From positions 186,001 through 250,000 of the forward strand of contig JAYOEY010000001.1 in the NCBI GenBank assembly GCA_038116945.1: a DNA stretch of 64,000 bases, given 5' to 3'. This DNA comes from JAYOEY01 sp038116945 (lineage in GTDB: Bacteria > Pseudomonadota > Alphaproteobacteria > MPNO01 > UBA2964). A model generated the notes under the pieces. That model was not told the DNA's origin. It worked only from the letters and a program-made list of their open reading frames with translations, and did no database searches. This document shows positions 43,104 to 50,453 of the stretch, in pieces. Position numbers and translations under genes: made by a program. Position 1 is the stretch's first letter. Each line of letters starts with the position of its first letter.

Positions 43104-44024
43104 CTAGCTCCGGGCGGCGAGGTCTGCCTTCACCTGTTCGAGCAGGTTGGCGGCTTCGCTGCCTTTCACCTTTTCGATGTCGTCCTGGTATTTGAGAAGC
43201 GTGCCCAGGGTGTCGTTGACCGTCTCGGGGTCGAGATCGATCTTGTCGAGCTGCACCAGCGCGTTGGTCCAGTCGATGGTTTCGGCAACGCCCGGGAGCT
43301 TGAAGAGATCCATCGAACGCAGCCGCTGGACAAAGGCGACGATCTGGCGGGACAGGTCCTTGTCCGCGTCCGGCACCTTAACGTCCAGGATATCGAGTTC
43401 GCGCTTCGCATCCGGGTAATCGACCCAGTAGTAGAAGCAGCGGCGCTTGATCGCGTCGTGAATTTCGCGCGTCCTGTTCGAGGTAATGATGACGATTGGC
43501 GGTTTCTCTGCCTTGACGGTTCCGGTTTCCGGTATGGTGACCTGAAAATCGGAGAGAATTTCCAGAAGAAAGGCCTCGAAGGGCTCGTCCGTGCGATCCA
43601 GCTCGTCGATCAGCAGAACGGGCGCATTGCCGTTGAGGTCGAGTTCAAGCGCCTGGAGCAGGGGACGCTTGATCAGGAAACGATCCGAGAAAACGTCTTC
43701 TTCCAGCCGGTCTCGGTCTTCCTCGCCGGCAGCCTCGGCTATGCGGATATCGATCATCTGGCGGGAATAGTTCCATTCGTAGACCGCGGATGAGACGTCC
43801 AGCCCCTCATAGCACTGGAGCCGGATCAGGTTGCGCCCCAGCGTTTCGGACAGAACCTTGGCGATCTCAGTCTTGCCGACGCCGGCCTCGCCTTCGAGGA
43901 ACAGCGGTCGGCCAAGTTTCAGGGCGAGATACAGGGCGGTCGCCAGCGACCTGTCGGCCACGTATCGTCCGTCTGAAAGCATTTTCAGGGTATCGTCGAT
44001 CGAGGCGGGGAGCTGTTCGCTCAT
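43104..44024 (-). CDS. coxD: CoxD-like MoxR-family AAA ATPase
   Basis: A 306-residue AAA+ ATPase. Walker A GEAGVGKTE (near residue 45), Walker B VLLIDELDR, sensor 1 IIITSNRTREIHDAIKRRC. CoxD is a chaperone that completes the [CuSMoO2] centre or equivalent of CO dehydrogenase. The ATG at 44024 is the family start; a longer frame to 44099 lacks similarity. It is separated from coxM by a 120-base gap with a terminator-like hairpin. Confidence 0.9.
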   Translation of the reverse strand: MSEQLPASIDDTLKMLSDGRYVADRSLATALYLALKLGRPLFLEGEAGVGKTEIAKVLSETLGRNLIRLQCYEGLDVSSAVYEWNYSRQMIDIRIAEAAGEEDRDRLEEDVFSDRFLIKRPLLQALELDLNGNAPVLLIDELDRTDEPFEAFLLEILSDFQVTIPETGTVKAEKPPIVIITSNRTREIHDAIKRRCFYYWVDYPDAKRELDILDVKVPDADKDLSRQIVAFVQRLRSMDLFKLPGVAETIDWTNALVQLDKIDLDPETVNDTLGTLLKYQDDIEKVKGSEAANLLEQVKADLAARS

Positions 44025-44070
44025 GTCTTTGGTTCCAGGTCTAGAAGGAATGAAGGCCAGAATGAAAGAA

Positions 44071-44097
44071 GGGGGCCGGATTGCTCCGGCCACCCCC
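44071..44097 (-). terminator. Terminator-like hairpin between coxM and coxD
   Basis: On the minus strand, GGGGGTGGCCGGA, a four-base loop and TCCGGCCCCC form a stem of GGCCGGA with outer G-C pairs (two-base bulge), followed by TTCTTT. This would reduce read-through from coxGSLM into the maturation genes, giving a higher level of structural subunits. Confidence 0.55.
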
Positions 44098-44144
44098 AAA
44101 CGACGGATATTGCGGCGGGCCTTTCGACCCGCCCGTTTTGGCGA

Positions 44145-44942
44145 TCAGCCGTTGGCTTCTGCGACGGCGCGCTTGGCCATCACCGTTACCAGATGCGCGC
44201 GGTACTCGGCGCTGGCGTGAATGTCGCTGTTGAGATCGGCATCCGGAATGCTGATGTTGGCAACCGCATCCGGAGTGAAGCTGGAAGCAAGTGCCGATTC
44301 CATTTCCGATACGCGGAAGGCGCAGGCACCGGCGCCGGTAACGCCGACGCGGACGTTGCCGCCCTTCTGGGATACCATCACGCCGACGATGCAGTAGCGC
44401 GATGCCGGGTTCGGGAACTTCATGTATCCCGCCTTGTCGGGGATCGGGAACGACACGCTGGTGATCATCTCGCCTTCTTCGAGGGCGGTTTCGAACAGGC
44501 CCAGGAAGTAATCGTCGGCGGCGATGTCGCGCCGGTCGGTATGGATCGTTGCGCCGAGGCCCATGACCGCCGCCGGATAATCGGCCGCGGGGTCGTTGTT
44601 GGCCAGGGAGCCGCCGATCGTGCCGCGATTGCGGACCATCGGGTCGCCGATGCCGCCGGCCAGCTTGGCAAGCGCGGGGATGGCCTTCTTGACCTCCGGG
44701 CTGGCCGCGACGACGGCATGCGGGGTCATCGCCTTGATGGTGACGGTATCGCCCGAAACGTCGATGCCGACCAGATCGCCGATACCGGCGAGATCGATCA
44801 CGTCCGAGGGGCGCGCGAGGCGCATCTTGAGGGTCGGCAGCAGCGTCATGCCGCCCGACATGTATTTGGGGTCTTCGGCATTGCCGTGAAGCTGTTTCGC
44901 TTCGTCGACCGAGGAAGCCTTCTGGTAGTTGAATTCGTACAT
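44145..44942 (-). CDS. coxM: CO dehydrogenase-type FAD-binding medium subunit
   Basis: A 265-residue FAD subunit of the molybdenum hydroxylase family. PKYMSGGMTLLPTLKMRLARP (FAD-binding PCMH motif), GGIGDPMVRNRGTIGGSLANNDPAADYPAAVMGL and the C-terminal CO_deh_flav_C region (VGVTGAGACAFRVSEMESAL) are all present. It passes electrons from the [2Fe-2S] subunit to an acceptor. Follows coxL after 16 bases. Confidence 0.93.
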   Translation of the reverse strand: MYEFNYQKASSVDEAKQLHGNAEDPKYMSGGMTLLPTLKMRLARPSDVIDLAGIGDLVGIDVSGDTVTIKAMTPHAVVAASPEVKKAIPALAKLAGGIGDPMVRNRGTIGGSLANNDPAADYPAAVMGLGATIHTDRRDIAADDYFLGLFETALEEGEMITSVSFPIPDKAGYMKFPNPASRYCIVGVMVSQKGGNVRVGVTGAGACAFRVSEMESALASSFTPDAVANISIPDADLNSDIHASAEYRAHLVTVMAKRAVAEANG

Positions 44943-44958
44943 GATCCGTCGTCTCCGA

Positions 44959-47043
44959 TTACGCCTGTTGTTTAGCCTCTTGAATCGCCTGCCAGACGTT
45001 CATGGGCGTCGCAGGCATGTTGATATGTGAAATTCCGAGCGGTGACAAGGCATCGGCCACCGCATTCATCACGGCCGCCGCACCCCCGATTGTACCCGCT
45101 TCTCCGCAGCCTTTCACCCCCAGCGGATTATGAGGGCAGGGGGTCTCGCGCGTCGCCACTTCGAAGCTCGGTACGTCGTCTGCGCGGGGCATGCAGTAGT
45201 CGTTGAACGAACCGGTCACCAGCTGTCCGCTGGCGCTGTCGTACACGCAGTGTTCCATCAGCGCCTGGCCGACGCCGTGGACGATTCCGCCATGAACCTG
45301 CCCTTCGACGATCATCGGATTGATGATATTGCCGAAATCGTCGACCGCCTTGAACGAGACAATTTCGACAACGCCGGTGTCCGGATCGATTTCGATCTCG
45401 CAGATCTGGGTGCCTGCGGGGAAGGTGAAATTGGCCGGGTCGTAGAACGCGCTTTCGTCCAGTCCCGGCTCCAGCTCCTCGAGCGGATAGTTGTGGGGGA
45501 CGTACGCCGCGCCGGCGACCTCGCCGATGGATATCGTTTTGTCGGTTCCGGAGACGGTAAACGTGCCGTCCGAGAACTCGATATCGCCTTCGGATGCTTC
45601 GAGGATGTGGGCGGCAATTTTTTTGCCCTTGTCGACGATCTTGTCGATGGCCTTGGCAATCGCCGAGCCGCCGACCGCCAGGGATCGCGATCCGTAGGTT
45701 CCCATCCCGAACGGAATTCGGTCGGTATCGCCATGGACCACCTCGACGTTCTCGTACGGAACGCCGAGCCTGCCGGCGACGATCTGCGCGAACGTGGTTT
45801 CGTGTCCCTGACCCTGGGTCTGGCTGCCCGTAAAGACCGATACCATGCCGGTCGGGTGAAAACGGACCTCGGCCGCCTCGTACAGCCCGGCCCGGGCGCC
45901 CAGCGCGCCGGCGATGGCCGAGGGGGCTGCGCCGCAGGCCTCGATATAGGCGCATACGCCGATGCCGCGCAGCTTTCCGCGCTTCGAGGCTTCTTCGCGC
46001 CGTTTTTCGAACCCGGCATAGTCGCCGATCTGCATCGCCTGATCGAGGGCAGCTTCGTACGTGCCGGAATCGTAGGCAAGCGCGACGGGCGTCTGATAGG
46101 GGAAGGCATCCGCCGGGATCATGTTTCGGCGCCGCAGTTCCGCCGGATCGACCCCGGTCTCGTCAGCCGCCTTGTCGATCAGGCGCTCGATAAGATAGGT
46201 CGCTTCGGGGCGTCCGATCTTTTTTGCCGCCCAGGTGACGAGCGCTTCCTCGGCGTAGTGGAAGATCTTGGAGCCGAATCCGCCGCCGACATCCGGCGAG
46301 ACCACGCGCAGCTTGTGCTCGGGAATATTGAGCACGAACGCGCCCATCAGGAGGCGTATGACGTGGGGATTCTGGCTGGTCGTCCAGAGGGTATGGCGAT
46401 CCTGACCGGCGTCGTACTCCGCGACGGCAGAGCGGGGTTCGACCGCGTTGGTGACCATCCGCGTATTGATCAGCTCCAGCGTCGTTACATGGGCGGCGCT
46501 GGAGAGCGCTTCCTCGACAGGGGCAGCTTCTCCGATCTCCCAGTCGAAACAGATATTGTTTTGGGCCTCGTCATGGACCCGCGGTGTGCCGCTGTCGGCG
46601 GCGCTGCCGGTTGCGATCGCGGCGGGCAGGACTTCGTACTCGATTTCAATCAGGTCGAGCGCGTCACGCGCCTGGCTCCGTGTTTCGGCGACGACAACCG
46701 CGACCGGATCGCCGACATGACGAACCCGGTCTACCTGGAGCACGGGATGAGGCGGTTCGGCCATCGGCGTGCCGTCGATCTGCGTGATGCCCCAGCCACA
46801 GGGCAGGCTGCCGACGCCGTCATCGGCCATATCGCTGCCGGTAAAAACGAAGACGACGCCCTGCGCGGACGCCGCCCTGTCTGTACGGATCGACTTTATC
46901 GCCGCATGGGCGTGAGGAGAACGCAGGATGGCCGCATGGGTCTGTCCGGGCCGATTGATATCGTCCGTATAGGTGCCTTTGCCGGTCAGAAAGCGTTGGT
47001 CTTCCTTGCGGCGGACACTCTCCCCGATGCCGCCATCCGCCAT
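44959..47043 (-). CDS. coxL: Form II CO dehydrogenase-type large subunit with internal deletion
   Basis: The molybdopterin subunit of the aldehyde oxidase/CO dehydrogenase family, 694 residues where the family norm is near 790. The N-terminus GIGESVRRKEDQRFLTGKG, the VVSPDVGGGFGSKI segment (248-260), GSQTQGQGHETTFAQI and the C-terminal GVKGCGEAGTIGG with its catalytic glutamate are intact. At residues 275-281 the sequence jumps from WAAKKIGRP, normally followed by VKW..., to EATYLIERL, normally preceded by AYRGAGRP. The reading frame is kept, but about 95-100 residues including the form II AYRGAGR loop are absent. If genuine, it is probably inactive or altered. Order S-L-M fits form II. Confidence 0.9.
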   Translation of the reverse strand: MADGGIGESVRRKEDQRFLTGKGTYTDDINRPGQTHAAILRSPHAHAAIKSIRTDRAASAQGVVFVFTGSDMADDGVGSLPCGWGITQIDGTPMAEPPHPVLQVDRVRHVGDPVAVVVAETRSQARDALDLIEIEYEVLPAAIATGSAADSGTPRVHDEAQNNICFDWEIGEAAPVEEALSSAAHVTTLELINTRMVTNAVEPRSAVAEYDAGQDRHTLWTTSQNPHVIRLLMGAFVLNIPEHKLRVVSPDVGGGFGSKIFHYAEEALVTWAAKKIGRPEATYLIERLIDKAADETGVDPAELRRRNMIPADAFPYQTPVALAYDSGTYEAALDQAMQIGDYAGFEKRREEASKRGKLRGIGVCAYIEACGAAPSAIAGALGARAGLYEAAEVRFHPTGMVSVFTGSQTQGQGHETTFAQIVAGRLGVPYENVEVVHGDTDRIPFGMGTYGSRSLAVGGSAIAKAIDKIVDKGKKIAAHILEASEGDIEFSDGTFTVSGTDKTISIGEVAGAAYVPHNYPLEELEPGLDESAFYDPANFTFPAGTQICEIEIDPDTGVVEIVSFKAVDDFGNIINPMIVEGQVHGGIVHGVGQALMEHCVYDSASGQLVTGSFNDYCMPRADDVPSFEVATRETPCPHNPLGVKGCGEAGTIGGAAAVMNAVADALSPLGISHINMPATPMNVWQAIQEAKQQA

Positions 47044-47047
47044 GGGG

Positions 47048-47527
47048 TCAGCCCTTGTTCATGACCTCGGAAGCGGCGAGCACGGCCTTGACGATATTGT
47101 GGTAGCCGGTGCAGCGGCAGATATTGCCTTCCAGCTCATGGCGGACCGTCTTCTCGTCGAGCTTCTCGCCCTTGTGGCGGTCGACGATGCCGATCGAACT
47201 CATCACCATGCCTGGCGTGCAGAAACCGCACTGAAGCGCGTGGTTCTCGCGGAAGGCCGCCTGCATGGGATGAAGTTCGCCGTCCTTGGCGAGGCCTTCG
47301 ATGGTGGTGACATTCTTGCCGTCGGCATGAACCGCCAGCATGGTGCAGGACTTCATCGGCAGACCGTCGACATGGACCGTGCAGCAGCCGCACTGCGTAG
47401 TATCGCAGCCGACATGAGTGCCCGTCAGCCCGAGATGTTCGCGGATGAACTGCACCAGAAGAGTGCGGTCCTCGGTCTCGCCCTGGACTTCCTTGCCATT
47501 GATGGTCATTGAGAACTTAACGGTCAT
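47048..47527 (-). CDS. coxS: CO dehydrogenase-type [2Fe-2S] small subunit
   Basis: A 159-residue iron-sulfur subunit. N-terminal plant-type cluster ligands C41, C46, C49 and C61 (GCDTTQCGCC...C), second-cluster ligands C100, C103, C137 and C139 (QCGFCTPG and CRCTGYHNIV). It links the Mo site in CoxL to the flavin in CoxM. Five bases separate it from coxL. Upstream is a 162-base gap before coxG with no clear promoter. Confidence 0.94.
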   Translation of the reverse strand: MTVKFSMTINGKEVQGETEDRTLLVQFIREHLGLTGTHVGCDTTQCGCCTVHVDGLPMKSCTMLAVHADGKNVTTIEGLAKDGELHPMQAAFRENHALQCGFCTPGMVMSSIGIVDRHKGEKLDEKTVRHELEGNICRCTGYHNIVKAVLAASEVMNKG

Positions 47528-47689
47528 CGAATCTTTCCCTCGTTCGGTAGGCCCCCGTAGCGTTGCCGGAGAACCAGTCGGTTTGCTCTCTGTTGCGAAG
47601 CGGTTTGCCGCCTCCGTATCGCGGCAAGTATCACCCGATTTGTCTGCCGGTCAACCCGCGCGGAACGGATTAGAGCGGGTTTCCAGCCA

Positions 47690-48295
47690 TCAGTTCAGGA
47701 CAATCAGAATAATCACCACGATGGCGACAAGACCGCCGATCCAGACCATCGGACTGATCCCGCCGGATGACGCAGGTGCTGCTGCCGCGGCCGGTGCGGC
47801 AGCCGGGGCAGGGGCTTCGGGTGCGGCTTCCGCTGTGGGTGCTTCGGCGGCTGCGCCGCCGCCCACTTCCTCGGCGAACTTGTCGAAGAACTGGCCGGCC
47901 ATTTTCTTGGATGTCGAATCGATCAGTCGCGAGCCGATCTGGGCCAGCTTGCCGCCGACCTGCGCCTTGGCGGTGTAACGAAGAATGGTCGCATCGCCGT
48001 CCGCCTCAAGCGAGACCTCCGCGCCACCCTTGGCAAATCCCGCGGCGCCGCCGGTGCCCTCGCCGGTGATGGTATAGCTCTCCGGGGGATTGATGTCGGA
48101 CAGTGTGACCTTGCCCTTGAAGGTCGCGGAGACCGGGCCGACCTTCGTCTTTACGGTCGCGCTCAGTTCGGTGTCCGAATCCTTGTTGAGCTCCTGGCAG
48201 CCGGGAATGCATTTGGTCAGGACTTCGGGGTCGTTCAGCGCCTCCCAGACCTTCTCGCGCGGGGCCGGAATACGATATTCGCCAGTCATATCCAT
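47690..48295 (-). CDS. coxG: CoxG-like SRPBCC protein with membrane tail
   Basis: A 201-residue protein. Residues 1-145 are a START/SRPBCC domain (EYRIPAPREKVWEALNDPEVLTKCIPGCQEL) of the CoxG family; an Ala/Pro-rich linker (AEAPTAEAAPEAPAPAA) and a C-terminal membrane helix (MVWIGGLVAIVVIILIVL) follow. CoxG recruits CO dehydrogenase to the cytoplasmic face of the membrane. It heads the cox block. Confidence 0.9.
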   Translation of the reverse strand: MDMTGEYRIPAPREKVWEALNDPEVLTKCIPGCQELNKDSDTELSATVKTKVGPVSATFKGKVTLSDINPPESYTITGEGTGGAAGFAKGGAEVSLEADGDATILRYTAKAQVGGKLAQIGSRLIDSTSKKMAGQFFDKFAEEVGGGAAAEAPTAEAAPEAPAPAAAPAAAAAPASSGGISPMVWIGGLVAIVVIILIVLN

Positions 48296-48397
48296 GACGT
48301 CGTTCTCCCTTCTGAATTCAGGATATCATCGCCCCGTAGGGCCTGCCGTAACCTAGTGCGGCGCATCGGCGGCGACAACCCTTCGCCGCCGAAATCG

Positions 48398-48844
48398 CTA
48401 GTCCAGATCGGCAAGAACCTGTTCCGCATGAACCGACGCGTCGGGGTTGTCGTAAACGCGTTTAACGATGCCGTCGGGGCCGATCAGAATCGACAGGCGC
48501 GACGGTTTCTCCTGGTCCGCGGATTCCGCGGCGCCATAGGCCATGGCGGCGGAACGGTCTTCGTCGAACAGCACATCGGAAGTCTGTCCGGTCTCGTCGA
48601 TCCATTTCTTCAGCTCTTCGGGCGGATTGAACGTGATGCCGATCAGAATTGTGTTCTTGTCGTGTATTTCGGGGGTTCTATCACGGAACCCTTTGGCTTC
48701 GACCGTTCAATTATTGCCGAAGGCGCGCGGAAAAAACCAGACGAGGACATTTTTCCCGGCGAAATCGTCGAGGCTGACGGTTTCTCCGTTCTGGTTCGGC
48801 AGGGAAAAGGCTGGCGCCTTGCTGCCGGTTTCGATCAGACCCAT
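48398..48844 (-). CDS. Peroxiredoxin with in-frame TGA at the catalytic position (predicted selenoprotein)
   Basis: Read as one frame, 148 residues of a BCP/AhpC-TSA-type peroxiredoxin: GSKAPAFSLPNQNGETVSLDDFAGKNVLVWFFPR, then AFGNN, the TGA at 48707-48709 as residue 46, then TVEAKGFRDRTPEIHDKN and the conserved ILIGPDGIVKRVYDN near the end. Residue 46 aligns with the peroxidatic cysteine of PGCTVEACGFRD in relatives, and no cysteine occurs anywhere, so without selenocysteine there would be no redox residue. Both sides are in the same frame, excluding a frameshift. Start ATG 48844 follows AAAGGAAAC. Next gene on the same strand is coxG, 102 bases on. SelA/B/D and tRNA-Sec are not in this window. 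Alternative: a Cys-to-stop mutation or sequencing error. Confidence 0.82.
48673..48691 (-). promoter_or_regulatory. Candidate bacterial SECIS hairpin
   Basis: On the minus-strand mRNA, GGGUUC and GAACCC form a perfect six-base-pair stem around the seven-base loop CGUGAUA. The loop begins 21 nt after the UGA and contains GU near its 5' side, which meets the known bacterial SECIS layout (apical loop with G/GU about 16-37 nt downstream of the Sec codon, inside the coding region). It overlaps codons that also conserve GFRDRTP. Confidence 0.65.
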
Positions 48845-48973
48845 CGGATGTTTCCTTTCTGTTTGATGCCAGTTCCGGAATGTTAGCGGATCGGCCGGAA
48901 TCAAAAAACCCGTGGGAACAGGTTTATCGGTGTCTTTAACCGGCTATTGACCATATTGACCGATAAAGGCGGC

Positions 48974-49579
48974 ATGACCCCCGCCGCAGTCAGCAGTTAC
49001 GATATCGCCTTCTGGTTTCTCGACCGGGCCCGCAAGGACGACAGCTACCTTCAGCCCAGGGCGCTGCAATGTCTCCTGTTCCTTGCGCAGGCGCATTTTG
49101 CCGCGGCCTATGACGGTCGCAGGCTGATGCCATCCGTATTCGTTATCGATCACGCCGGTCCGTACGACCCGAACCTGTATCGGATTTTCGAAAACGGACG
49201 CCCGTCGGTGACCGAATTTCCGATCTCTGAGTCAGTCATCGTGTTTCTGGACGCGATATGGCGCCGCTACAGGCATGAAGACGCGCTTCGTCTCGAGCAG
49301 GTTGTCGCGCGGGCCGGGCGTGAAGAAAGCGCGGTCGAAGAGCGGAACGGTGCTGAGATATCGATAGCGGCCATGCGCCGAATGTTCGGAAAGGGCAGGG
49401 GAAGCGCGGTCTTGCCGCAGCCTTCCCGGTCCGCCGGAGCGGCGAAAAAGAAATCCGCTGCCCCCGGGGACGCAGCCGAGGCGGAGACTGCCCCAGGGGC
49501 GCGGATCATGACGCTGCACACGGGCAGGAAAGTCGCTGTAACGCCCTGGATGCCAGCTCGGAAAACAGTTCAGGAATAG
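48974..49579 (+). CDS. Panacea-domain (SocA/DUF4065-like) protein
   Basis: A 201-residue protein. Residues 1-110 match the Panacea fold: YDIAFWFLDRARKDDSYLQPRALQCLLFLAQAHFAAAYDGRRLMPSVFVIDHAGPYDPNLY. Panacea domains serve as antitoxins or adaptor proteins, including SocA. The C-terminus is Ala/Lys-rich and disordered, ending MTLHTGRKVAVTPWMPARK. The ATG at 48974 follows AAAGGCGG; a TTG at 48947 is an alternative. No toxin gene is adjacent, so a toxin-antitoxin role is unsupported here. Its end overlaps the next, convergent gene by ten bases. Confidence 0.72.
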   Translation: MTPAAVSSYDIAFWFLDRARKDDSYLQPRALQCLLFLAQAHFAAAYDGRRLMPSVFVIDHAGPYDPNLYRIFENGRPSVTEFPISESVIVFLDAIWRRYRHEDALRLEQVVARAGREESAVEERNGAEISIAAMRRMFGKGRGSAVLPQPSRSAGAAKKKSAAPGDAAEAETAPGARIMTLHTGRKVAVTPWMPARKTVQE

Positions 49580-50256
49580 CGGCGGCGCCGGACGGATACG
49601 GCCAGGATAAGGCCCAGCAGAAACAGACCGTTTGCCGCCGGAGCGGAGACGGAGAAGCTCTCCGACGTCCCGATCCGCAGATTGTCGTAGCCGACGTCGT
49701 CGCCATCGCCGGCAAGTTCGGAGATGATGATCTGCGTTACCGCTTCGTCCGCAATGATGCCGAAATAGGTTTCTCCGCTGCCGATCTGGGTGTGAAGCAA
49801 GCCGGACGCACCGAAGACCTGAATGGATTCTGCGCCGGACAGCGCGCCGTCGATCAGTCTGATGCCGAATGCGTTTGCCAGGCCGAGAATGGACACGGAC
49901 AGGCTGTCGTCATCGTTCGTTCCGCCAGTGAACGGGCGGCCGTTGGGTGACAGAAAATTGCCGAACGTCGTAAAAAAGCCTGTTGGTTCGACGAACAGGG
50001 GCTGCTCGGCGGGGGTCGGAGACGCGGACACGAATGACATGCCCTGGCTGGTGAAAATCGCTTCGCTGCCGGTAATCGAGACGGCGCCGCCGCTGGTGTC
50101 GATGCTTTCGAAATCGAGGAAGCCCGTTGTCGCGATAGCCGCACTGAAGCTTGTTTCGTCGGTGAATATGGTAAGGGCGACCGCACCCGATGCCTGCCAC
50201 AGCCAGGCGACCGTCACGCAGGCGAACAGCTTTCGCAAACGGCGTCCTCCCGTCAC
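49570..50256 (-). CDS. Exported protein with PEP-CTERM-like sorting tail
   Basis: A 228-residue secreted protein. A signal peptide (KLFACVTVAWLWQASGAVA) precedes a beta-rich body (LDFESIDTSGGAVSITGSEAIF, GAESIQVFGASG) similar to PEP-CTERM proteins. The C-terminus APAANGLFLLGLILAVSVRRRRYS has the proline-containing motif, hydrophobic helix and arginine cluster of an exosortase target, although the PEP is changed to AP. Starts at GTG with GGAG upstream. Role: probably extracellular matrix or surface. Exosortase is not in this window. Confidence 0.75.
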   Translation of the reverse strand: MTGGRRLRKLFACVTVAWLWQASGAVALTIFTDETSFSAAIATTGFLDFESIDTSGGAVSITGSEAIFTSQGMSFVSASPTPAEQPLFVEPTGFFTTFGNFLSPNGRPFTGGTNDDDSLSVSILGLANAFGIRLIDGALSGAESIQVFGASGLLHTQIGSGETYFGIIADEAVTQIIISELAGDGDDVGYDNLRIGTSESFSVSAPAANGLFLLGLILAVSVRRRRYS

Positions 50257-50453
50257 CGAAATCTCCTTTCATTTTTCGGGTTAATATAACCGGGTGCGCA
50301 CTTCAGGCCAATAACGACATTGGCCGTTGCCGTGAAGGAGGGGTTGGACCAGGTGCGGGAGCAGGCGCATAGTTCCTCCGGATTTTGCAGGAACCTGGAT
50401 TTACGACAGCCGTGAGACACAGGGTTTTCGACGAGCTCCGCGTTCGGGAGGAG

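Noticed and set aside
44959..47043. Short coxL explained by a wrong start codon
   Set aside because: The N-terminus and C-terminus both match full-length relatives; the missing part is internal at residues 275-281.
45130..47064. 644-codon open frame on the plus strand opposite coxL
   Set aside because: It is the mirror of the real coxL frame in GC-rich DNA; the translated product is Arg/Asp-rich and has no family motif, whereas the minus strand encodes clear CoxL blocks.
48398..48844. Peroxiredoxin as a frameshifted pseudogene
   Set aside because: Both halves are in one frame and only one codon, the TGA at the catalytic site, interrupts them. A simple nonsense mutation remains possible and is kept as the alternative.
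48356..48886. Plus-strand frame opposite the peroxiredoxin
   Set aside because: Translation has no domain similarity, and the minus strand gives a complete peroxiredoxin if TGA is decoded as Sec.
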